NCBI GenBank assembly: GCA_902766435.1
Contig: CACXDM010000063.1
Span: 1 to 32,072, forward strand
DNA length: 32,072 nucleotides
Direction: 5' to 3'
Source of the DNA: an uncultured Erysipelotrichaceae bacterium
GTDB lineage: Bacteria; Bacillota_I; Bacilli_A; Erysipelotrichales; Erysipelotrichaceae
Position numbers and translations under genes: made by a program. Numbering within the stretch: the stretch's first letter is position 1; each line of letters begins with the position of its first letter. Shown one piece after another: positions 23,948 to 30,358 of the stretch. The notes under the pieces are model-generated. The model was not told where the DNA came from. It was given only the letters and a program-made list of their open reading frames with translations, and did not search any database.

Positions 23948-24256
23948 ATGGATAACATCAACATTGAAGAATATGTACAGAAAATTCTTGACACAGTCAA
24001 GGAGAGTCCGGAAAAACTGAAGGCAGCTCTTTCCAACAATGAGACAATCAAGTCAATCCTCGGTGAGGACGGCAAGCTCAGCAAAGATGATCTCGACCGT
24101 GTGGTAGAATCCATTAAGAAAAGCGCAGCTGCAAAGGCTCTCCTCGGTGAAGACGGAAAGATCGGCAAAGATGATCTGGACAGAATCGCCGGAGAAGCAA
24201 AGAAGACCGGTGAAGATCTTCTCGAAAAAGGAAAAGATTTCCTCAGCAAACTGTAA
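23948..24256 (+). CDS. Small repeat protein with EF-hand-like repeats
   Basis: The 102-residue acidic and lysine-rich protein has two copies of a 25-residue unit (about 48-72 and 73-97, counted loosely). Each contains LGEDGK-xx-KDDLDR, with about 15 of 25 positions identical. The D-x-G-x-x-x-x-D-D pattern recalls a calcium-binding EF-hand or dockerin loop but is shorter than the 12-residue consensus, so calcium binding is only possible. There is no signal peptide. AGGAGG lies 7 nt before the ATG and TATAAT (23922-23927) upstream, and it has its own terminator. I know no named family. Confidence 0.8.
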   Translation: MDNINIEEYVQKILDTVKESPEKLKAALSNNETIKSILGEDGKLSKDDLDRVVESIKKSAAAKALLGEDGKIGKDDLDRIAGEAKKTGEDLLEKGKDFLSKL

Positions 24257-24283
24257 TCTGTCATAAACGGTATGTACTATTCG

Positions 24284-24311
24284 GATCCGCTGCAGGCGGA
24301 TCTTTTCTTTT
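24284..24311 (+). terminator. Intrinsic terminator of the small repeat protein gene
   Basis: GATCCGC (24284-24290), loop TGCAG, GCGGATC (24296-24302), then TTTTCTTTT. Confidence 0.88.
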
Positions 24312-24363
24312 GCATGCATGATTTGAACTGTCTAACTAATTCTGCAACATATTCTGAAAGTCA

Positions 24364-24372
24364 TGCTACAAT
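24364..24372 (+). promoter_or_regulatory. Extended -10 of the polysaccharide deacetylase gene
   Basis: TGC-TACAAT is the same extended -10 as in front of the PPP phosphatase. The predicted start site (about 24379) falls after the first in-frame ATG (24376), which argues for the second ATG at 24388. Confidence 0.6.
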
Positions 24373-24387
24373 GTCATGGGTGAGAAA

Positions 24388-25860
24388 ATGGCTTCAAACA
24401 AACGAAAAAGAAATACAGTGAAAAGAAAGATTAACATCGGCAACCTTCTGCTGGTGACTGCAGTACCTCTTGTACTGATATTGCTTCTCTTCAACCGCCT
24501 CCGCCCTCAGGTCAGACTGATCGGTGAAGAAACGATGACGGTGGAATTCGGTGATACATTCACGGATCCCGGTGCGACGGCAAAAGCCCGCGGGACATTG
24601 ATTCCCTTCATCAGTAAGAAGATTGATGTCCGGGCAGACGGCAATGTAGATACGATGGCACTGGGGGAGTACGCGGTAACATATACAGCCGAATACAAAG
24701 AACACAAGGCAACCGCAGTACGGAAAGTAAATGTCGTTGATACAACACCGCCGAATATCGAACTGACAGCGGACCCTGAGGGATATACTCTGCCGGGACA
24801 CGCTTATGAAGAAGAAGGCTTTACCGCCGTGGATCTCTGCGACGGAGATATCACGGACAAGGTTGTCTCGGAAGAAAAAGACGGTGTCGTAAAATATACC
24901 GTCACCGATGCATCCGGCAATACCGCCGAAACCGAAAGAAAGATTGTCTATGACGACCGCAAAGGTCCTGAAATCGAACTGGACGGCGGCAGTGAAATGA
25001 TCGTATACAACGGTTCGGCGTTCACAGACAGCTATACTGCCGTGGATGATCTCGACGGTGATGTCACTTCCCAGGTCAAAGCCGAAGGTAAGGTAAATAC
25101 TTCCGAAAACGGCGATTACACAATCACCTATACCGTCAAGGACAGTTACGGAAACGAAACAAAGGAAACGCGCACGGTTCATGTCATTACCAGACCGGCA
25201 GATGCGGACACAGACATCGATAAGTCAAAAATCATCTATCTGACATTCGATGACGGTCCCGGCATGTATACCGATAAGCTCCTTGATATTCTTGACAAAT
25301 ACAATGTCAAGGTTACCTTCTTCACCACTTCAGGATATTCGAACTACCTCTCCTGCATGACAAGAGAAGCACAAGCGGGACACACGGTTGCCGTTCACTC
25401 GGCTTCGCATAACTATGAACAGATCTATGCGAATGAAGATGCATACTGGGCAGACTTCAATCTGCAGAATGACCGGATTGAAGAATACACCGGTTCAAGA
25501 ACAACACTCTTCCGTTTCCCGGGCGGCAGTTCAAATACGGTCAGTGCAAACTACAACACCGGCATTATGAGCAGACTTGTCGATCAGGCAGCGGAAAAAG
25601 GATATAAATACTTTGACTGGAATGTCTCGAGCGGTGACGCCGGCGGCACAACGGATACCGAACAGGTATTTCAGAATGTCATCAAAGGCGTAACGGCAAA
25701 TTCGGAAGCCGGATACTCAAGTATCGTGCTTCAGCATGACATCAAGGAGTTCTCAGTCAATGCAGTGGAGAAAATCATCAAATGGGGTGATGAGAACGGA
25801 TATATCTTCCTTCCTCTGTCCCCGAGTTCTCCCGGCGCGCATCACGGAGTCAACAATTAA
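24388..25860 (+). CDS. Membrane-anchored polysaccharide deacetylase with Ig-like repeats
   Basis: The protein has 490 residues from ATG 24388; ATG 24376 is in frame but lies upstream of the expected transcript start. A basic tail and one hydrophobic span (about 17-36) anchor it outside the cell. Three DUF5011/Ig-like domains follow (about 45-117, 122-190, 195-268), with repeated D-GD-T and GNxAET features. A NodB domain completes it: TFDDGP (D288, D289), HSASH (H337, H341), RFPGGSS (about 376-382), then FDWN and LQHD. The catalytic set is complete. The likely substrate is N-acetylated peptidoglycan or another wall glycan. Confidence 0.92.
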   Translation: MASNKRKRNTVKRKINIGNLLLVTAVPLVLILLLFNRLRPQVRLIGEETMTVEFGDTFTDPGATAKARGTLIPFISKKIDVRADGNVDTMALGEYAVTYTAEYKEHKATAVRKVNVVDTTPPNIELTADPEGYTLPGHAYEEEGFTAVDLCDGDITDKVVSEEKDGVVKYTVTDASGNTAETERKIVYDDRKGPEIELDGGSEMIVYNGSAFTDSYTAVDDLDGDVTSQVKAEGKVNTSENGDYTITYTVKDSYGNETKETRTVHVITRPADADTDIDKSKIIYLTFDDGPGMYTDKLLDILDKYNVKVTFFTTSGYSNYLSCMTREAQAGHTVAVHSASHNYEQIYANEDAYWADFNLQNDRIEEYTGSRTTLFRFPGGSSNTVSANYNTGIMSRLVDQAAEKGYKYFDWNVSSGDAGGTTDTEQVFQNVIKGVTANSEAGYSSIVLQHDIKEFSVNAVEKIIKWGDENGYIFLPLSPSSPGAHHGVNN

Positions 25861-25892
25861 AAAGGCCGAGGATCATTGATCCGCGGCTTTTC
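25859..25892. terminator. Bidirectional terminator between the deacetylase gene and purC
   Basis: GCCG-A-GGATC, loop ATT, GATCC-G-CGGC form a stem with one internal mismatch. T-runs lie on both sides (CTTTTC on plus, CCTTTTTAA on minus), so one hairpin can end both converging genes. Confidence 0.85.
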
Positions 25893-25898
25893 TTATAC

Positions 25899-26774
25899 TC
25901 AGCAGTCGATTTCCTTACCTGTCAGAAGACGGTAGGCTTCAAAATATTTTTCAATTGTTTTGTCAATGACATCCTGCGGCAGCAGATAATCACTGTCGGG
26001 ATTGGCCTTCAGCCAGTCTCTGACAAACTGCTTGTCAAAAGACGGCTGGGATTTACCCGGTGCGTAGCCTTCCGCCGGCCAGAAACGGCTGGAATCAGGT
26101 GTCAGCATTTCATCACCAAGTACGATATTTCCGTTTTCATCGAGACCGAACTCAAACTTTGTATCGGCAATGATGATTCCTCTGGAGAGAGCATAATCCG
26201 CACACTTCTTATAAAGGGCAATCGTATAGTCACGGAGCTTCTCCGCATATTCCCTTCCCTTGCCCGGGAACTGTTTCTCAAGTACTTCAACAGACTGTTC
26301 AAAGCTGATGTTTTCGTCATGATCACCGATCTCTGCCTTGGTGCTGGGCGTATAGATCGGTTCGGGAAGCTTATCGCATTCCTGCAGTCCGGCAGGCAGT
26401 TCAATACCGCAGACCGTACCGTTTTTCTGGTAGCTTGCCCAGCCGCTGCCCGTAATATAACCTCTGACGATGCATTCAATCGGCAGCATCTTCAGTTTCC
26501 GGCACAGCATTACATGATTTCTGAACCGGTCCTGACGGAAGAACTCCGGCATTTCATTGACGTCTGTGCTGATCATATGATTGTCAACAATGTCTTTTGT
26601 ATAGCCGAACCAGAAAGCAGACATCTGCGTCAGAACTGCTCCCTTGTTGGTAATAATGTTCTTCAGAATCACATCAAATGCGGAACTACGGTCAGTCGCA
26701 TACATGACAAGCGCGTCGCCTGTGTCGTAGATCTCTCTGACTTTCCCTTCCTTTACCGGAAAATATTCTTTCAT
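25899..26774 (-). CDS. purC: SAICAR synthetase (phosphoribosylaminoimidazole-succinocarboxamide synthase)
   Basis: The product has about 291 residues. It joins CAIR with aspartate using ATP in purine synthesis. Markers are the N-terminal VKEGKVREIYD, LPIECIVRGYITGSGW, the ATP site region, and GIIIADTKFEFGLDENG. The length is in the range of the longer PurC form. Two ATGs are adjacent; GAGG is 6 nt before 26774 and only 3 nt before 26777, so I prefer the second. It stands alone, apart from other pur genes, with its own promoter and a shared terminator. Confidence 0.97.
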   Translation of the reverse strand: MKEYFPVKEGKVREIYDTGDALVMYATDRSSAFDVILKNIITNKGAVLTQMSAFWFGYTKDIVDNHMISTDVNEMPEFFRQDRFRNHVMLCRKLKMLPIECIVRGYITGSGWASYQKNGTVCGIELPAGLQECDKLPEPIYTPSTKAEIGDHDENISFEQSVEVLEKQFPGKGREYAEKLRDYTIALYKKCADYALSRGIIIADTKFEFGLDENGNIVLGDEMLTPDSSRFWPAEGYAPGKSQPSFDKQFVRDWLKANPDSDYLLPQDVIDKTIEKYFEAYRLLTGKEIDC

Positions 26775-26800
26775 CATCCACCTCTTTCACAAACACTGAA

Positions 26801-26828
26801 AGTATACTACACGAAAGCATAATTACAA
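26801..26828 (-). promoter_or_regulatory. Promoter of purC
   Basis: Minus-strand TTGTAA (26823-26828), a 16-nt spacer and TATACT (26801-26806). The -35 lies just past the stop of the preceding DUF3592-like gene. No PurR-type box or guanine riboswitch fits in the short leader. Confidence 0.7.
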
Positions 26829-26835
26829 CAGCCAA

Positions 26836-27324
26836 TCAGAACAACCCGCGGTGATCACTGACCGGCAGCAGCGCTGAATCAATATCCACATAATACCTGT
26901 CAAAATCTTCCGGATCGACAAAGACACGGATCTGATCCCCCTTCAGCATCGGCGAAGGATCATAGGGAAGATCTTCACTTCTGAAAAGATGAAATTCATT
27001 CGTATACGGATCTTCATACGCACACTGAATCACATACGGATGTCTGCCGTTGACGGTAACGGAACCGTTATATGTGATTTCCGTAATATCCGCCGTTACA
27101 TAGTATCCCCTGTCAGTCAGTTCTTTTTTCATCCTGTTCTTTTTCACGATAACCGAAAGCAGAAGAATACCGATGAAAACAAACACGGATCCGATCAGAC
27201 CGAAACAGAACAGGAAGAAACGGTCCTGATTGATGCCGAGAACAATTCCGATCGGCAGAAATACCATACCGATGGCTGTAAACAACGCGCCGACAAACAG
27301 CAGCGGATCAAACTGTTTTTTCAT
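26836..27324 (-). CDS. Small membrane protein with C-terminal DUF3592-like domain
   Basis: The 162-residue protein has two hydrophobic spans (about 9-30 and 36-60). A soluble beta-rich part follows (about 72-150) with GYYVTADITEITYNG and GDQIRVFVDPEDFDRYYVD, resembling the DUF3592 fold. It overlaps the end of the lipid kinase gene by ATGA, so it is translationally coupled to it and is likely the last gene of the rarA operon. The function is unknown; a membrane role near the lipid kinase is inferred from position only. Confidence 0.75.
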   Translation of the reverse strand: MKKQFDPLLFVGALFTAIGMVFLPIGIVLGINQDRFFLFCFGLIGSVFVFIGILLLSVIVKKNRMKKELTDRGYYVTADITEITYNGSVTVNGRHPYVIQCAYEDPYTNEFHLFRSEDLPYDPSPMLKGDQIRVFVDPEDFDRYYVDIDSALLPVSDHRGLF

Positions 27325-28247
27325 GACTTTTCCTCCTGATCACGCATGATGGACACAGCCTTGGGAAGAACACAGATCTCGACATCACGGTGACTTCCGC
27401 CCGGCTCTCCGTCAAGCGTCCATTCAATATCCCGGTTAGCATGTATTCTGATACTGCGGCAGCGGAAAAGACGGATATGCTCTTCATCATATATACCGGA
27501 CGCAAGATTCGAAGCCAGGCCGACAAGGTCAGCCGGATTTTCCGGTGCGATGACAAACAGCACTTCAAACAGACCGTCATCCAGTTCGGTGTCTGTTCCG
27601 AAAGGAAGCGTAATACCGCCAACGGATGAGGAGTTTGAAATACTCCCGTAGAGCACGGAAATCTCATCTTCCCCTTCCTCATATTCATAACTGATCTTAG
27701 TCTTAAACGAAAGGTCTTCAGCCAGACTGCCGATGGAATTCAGTACATAGGCACCGTATCCGAGCAGATTTTTTGCCTGCTGGCTGGTCATATAGCTGGA
27801 CTTGGTAAATGCGCCGAATGCCGCCACATAGTTATAGTATCTGTCATTGAAACGGCCGATATCATATGGAAACGGATTTCCCATGGCGATCCGGTGGCAG
27901 ATCTCTTCCAGCGTTCCTCCTCCGTCAAGGCTTCTGGCAAAATCATTTGTTGTTCCGGCGGGAATATAGCCGATCGGTTTATCAATGCCGCTTTTCACAA
28001 GCGCGTTCACCGCAAAATTCAGTGATCCGTCACCGCCGCAGACAACAACCGTATCATAGTCCTCTGCCTTTTCGGAGATAATCGTTTCCGATCCGAGTCC
28101 GTGTGAGGGAAGAACCGGATACACCGTAACTTCACATCCGTCCATTGTCAGGTATTCGATAATCTGTCCGAGGTTCCTCCGCACCGAACCCTGACCGGCC
28201 GACATGTTTGCCATCAGAAGAACTTTCTTTCTTTCGTATTTTTTCAT
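27321..28247 (-). CDS. Diacylglycerol kinase family lipid kinase
   Basis: The 308-residue member of the DagK/YegS family phosphorylates diacylglycerol or a related lipid, returning it to phosphatidic acid. It shows VVVCGGDGSLNFAVN (GGDG at 71-74) and PAGTTNDFARSL, the nucleotide-binding motifs, and a C-terminal beta-sandwich ending near DGEPGG. AAAGAGG lies 6 nt before ATG 28247. It is 31 bp behind rarA with no terminator between, so they are probably co-transcribed. Confidence 0.92.
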   Translation of the reverse strand: MKKYERKKVLLMANMSAGQGSVRRNLGQIIEYLTMDGCEVTVYPVLPSHGLGSETIISEKAEDYDTVVVCGGDGSLNFAVNALVKSGIDKPIGYIPAGTTNDFARSLDGGGTLEEICHRIAMGNPFPYDIGRFNDRYYNYVAAFGAFTKSSYMTSQQAKNLLGYGAYVLNSIGSLAEDLSFKTKISYEYEEGEDEISVLYGSISNSSSVGGITLPFGTDTELDDGLFEVLFVIAPENPADLVGLASNLASGIYDEEHIRLFRCRSIRIHANRDIEWTLDGEPGGSHRDVEICVLPKAVSIMRDQEEKS

Positions 28248-28278
28248 AGAGCACCTCTTTACTCATGCATATTCCTTT

Positions 28279-29622
28279 TTACTTTTTCGGGTCCTCACGG
28301 CCGAAACCGGTCTTTCCGATCGAGCGGAAATAGTTCTGAAGCCTGCCTTCATATCCGACATCCGATATCAGATAAAATTTCTCATTTCTGATTTTATCCG
28401 GCAGATACTGCTGTTCCACATAATGATGCGGATAGTCATGCGAATAAAGATATCCGGTCCCCCTGCCGAGTTTCTCTGCGCCGCCGTAATGGGCATCCTG
28501 CAGCCATGGCGGAACAGCCAGATTGCCTGTTTTCCTTACCATATCAGCAGCCCGGAAGATACCGGCAGAAGCCGCGTTGGATTTCGGCGCACATGCGACA
28601 TAGCTGGCTGCCTGGGCGAGAATAATCTGTCCTTCGGGCATCCCCACCCGTTCTACCGCAAGGGCCGCATCAACTGCCACCGTAAGTGCCCGGGGATCGG
28701 CGTTGCCGACATCCTCCGAGGCACAGATCATGATCCGCCTGGAAATGAAACGGACATCCTCACCTGCTTCCAGCATCCGCGCCAGATAATACAGCGCCGC
28801 ATCGGGATCTGATCCCCGCATTGATTTGATAAATGCCGATATTACATCGTAATGACTGTCTCCGTCCCGGTCATACCGGATGGACTTTTTCTGAATGCAT
28901 TCTTCCGCTGTCTCAAGATCAATATCGATATACCCATCATCCGACCTGTCTGTTGTAAGAACCGCCAGTTCCACTGCATTCAGCGCTGCCCGTGCATCAC
29001 CATCCGCCGCATCAGCCAGAAACGATACCGCTTCCGGGGTCATCCTCACCATTTCACCTGCTATGCCGTTAACCGGATCTGCCAGACATTTTTCGATCAG
29101 AGCCGTGATGTCTTCTTTTGTCAGGGGCTTCAGTTCAAAAATCCTTGAACGTGAAAGCAGAGCCTTATTGACTTCAAAATAGGGATTCTCTGTTGTGGCG
29201 CCGATCAGAATCACCGTTCCATCCTCAACAAACGGAAGCAGATAATCCTGCTGTGCCTTATTGAACCGGTGAATCTCGTCAATAAACAGGATTGTCTTTT
29301 TCCCGTTCATCGCAGCCGTATCCTGCGCCTCCCGGATTACCGCCTCAAGATCCTTCTTTCCCGATGTCGTCGCATTTACCTGGCGGAACACTGCTTTTGT
29401 GGAATTGGCAATCACCATGGCAAGAGAAGTCTTTCCCGTTCCGGGCGGTCCGTAAAAGATCAGCGAACCGAGACGGTCGGCTTTGATTGCCCTGTAAAGC
29501 AGTCTTCCTTTGCCGATCAGATGCTGCTGACCGATTACATCTTCAGGTGTTTTCGGTCTCATGCGTGATGCCAGAGGCTCTTTCTTACCGCTGTTTTCTT
29601 CATCATAGTCAAACAGATTCAT
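28279..29622 (-). CDS. rarA: Replication-associated recombination protein A (RarA/MgsA AAA+ ATPase)
   Basis: The 447-residue AAA+ protein related to clamp loaders acts at stalled replication forks. Walker A GPPGTGKTS is at 58-66 and Walker B ILFIDEIHRF has D115 and E116. Next come sensor 1 IGATTENP, the arginine finger region LLSRSRIFEL, and the C-terminal MgsA domain with ICASEDVGNADP and HYGGAEKLGRGTGYLYSHDYP. GGAGG lies 5 nt before the ATG. A minus-strand TATAAT at 29660-29665 right behind the tRNA terminator is a likely -10; the -35 is poor. Confidence 0.97.
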   Translation of the reverse strand: MNLFDYDEENSGKKEPLASRMRPKTPEDVIGQQHLIGKGRLLYRAIKADRLGSLIFYGPPGTGKTSLAMVIANSTKAVFRQVNATTSGKKDLEAVIREAQDTAAMNGKKTILFIDEIHRFNKAQQDYLLPFVEDGTVILIGATTENPYFEVNKALLSRSRIFELKPLTKEDITALIEKCLADPVNGIAGEMVRMTPEAVSFLADAADGDARAALNAVELAVLTTDRSDDGYIDIDLETAEECIQKKSIRYDRDGDSHYDVISAFIKSMRGSDPDAALYYLARMLEAGEDVRFISRRIMICASEDVGNADPRALTVAVDAALAVERVGMPEGQIILAQAASYVACAPKSNAASAGIFRAADMVRKTGNLAVPPWLQDAHYGGAEKLGRGTGYLYSHDYPHHYVEQQYLPDKIRNEKFYLISDVGYEGRLQNYFRSIGKTGFGREDPKK

Positions 29623-29668
29623 ACATGCCTCCGTTTCCGTCTTCCTGTTTCAGGATAACATTATAATA

Positions 29669-29697
29669 CAAAAAAAGAGCCGATATTCATCAGCTCT
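29669..29697 (-). terminator. Intrinsic terminator of the tRNA-Leu transcript
   Basis: Minus-strand AGAGCTGAT, loop GAAT, ATCGGCTCT (one G-U), then a T-run. It begins 7 nt after the tRNA 3' end. Confidence 0.88.
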
Positions 29698-29703
29698 CTC
29701 AGG

Positions 29704-29785
29704 TGCGGATAACAGGACTTGAACCTGCACGGGTCTCCCCACATGAACCTGAATCATGCGCGTCTGCCAGTTCCGCCACATCCGC
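29704..29785 (-). tRNA. tRNA-Leu (anticodon CAG)
   Basis: The cloverleaf reads from G1 at 29785 to the discriminator A at 29704. The acceptor stem GCGGATG pairs with TATCCGC (one G-U). The anticodon stem CATGA/TCATG encloses the loop TTCAGGT, giving anticodon CAG, which reads CUG. A long variable arm (TGGGGAGACCC region) marks it as class II, and the T-arm is GCAGG-TTCAAGT-CCTGT. The next three bases are CCT, so the CCA end is not encoded and must be added. A TATAAT at 29798-29803 is 12 nt upstream. Confidence 0.95.
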
Positions 29786-29797
29786 ATCGCAAAATCT

Positions 29798-29803
29798 ATT
29801 ATA
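29798..29803 (-). promoter_or_regulatory. Likely -10 element for tRNA-Leu
   Basis: A perfect TATAAT on the minus strand would place the start a few nt before tRNA position 1. The -35 region falls inside the HAD coding sequence and matches poorly, so the tRNA may also be made by read-through from the HAD gene. Confidence 0.5.
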
Positions 29804-29809
29804 CATACA

Positions 29810-30358
29810 TTATTTCAAAAATCCAGAAATTTTTTTTCTGGCTTCAAAATCTTTTTCTTCCGTCCATCCTTTCAGGGGATTCGTCTCAATCTGATACTCT
29901 GTCAGATGCGGCATATGCATATCATCAAAAACAATGAATCCGCTGAAATCAGGATGCTCAAACAGATATTCAGCAATCTCATTCTCCCGTGTCATACACA
30001 GATCAGTGCTTGTTGTGTCATAGAACGACAGCTCAGGATCCATCCCCGCCTTCAGCAGATACTCACGGCAGTAATCCAGGCCGCCGTAGCGCCAAGAACT
30101 CGATACGATAATCCTTACCGGAAAATCATGATAAAACCGGTTCAGTCTTTTAACGATGTCCCGGTTTGCGAAATCAAATTCACCGGTGCTGACCGCCTGT
30201 TCATACTCGGGCGTTCCCGGTTCGCAGAAAACGTTGATCACGCCGTCAAAATCAAGAAACATGTATATGACCGGATCCCTATGTTTCCGGTTATGACTGA
30301 TGATTCTTCTGATCCGAAGCAGATCCCTCTTCCATTTCAGATACGTTCTGTTTTCCAT
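29810..30358 (-). CDS. HAD-domain phosphatase-like protein (Swiss Army Knife RNA repair HAD type)
   Basis: The 182-residue HAD-fold protein has motif I FLDFDGVINV (about 34-43), motif II IVSSSWR, and a late acidic FIVFDDM in place of the usual motif IV. The DGVI and SSSWR pattern fits the HAD domain found in RNA-repair multidomain proteins, here as a single domain. The ATG at 30358 has a strong AGAGGAG 6 nt upstream, so the gene overlaps the end of the P-type ATPase gene by 68 bp. An internal ATG at 30262 lacks a good ribosome site. The tRNA-Leu gene follows 24 bp after its stop. Confidence 0.8.
   Translation of the reverse strand: MENRTYLKWKRDLLRIRRIISHNRKHRDPVIYMFLDFDGVINVFCEPGTPEYEQAVSTGEFDFANRDIVKRLNRFYHDFPVRIIVSSSWRYGGLDYCREYLLKAGMDPELSFYDTTSTDLCMTRENEIAEYLFEHPDFSGFIVFDDMHMPHLTEYQIETNPLKGWTEEKDFEARKKISGFLK

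Noticed and set aside
24394-25182. 262-codon minus-strand frame opposite the deacetylase gene
   Set aside because: It is an antisense shadow; the plus-strand frame has complete Ig-like and NodB motifs.
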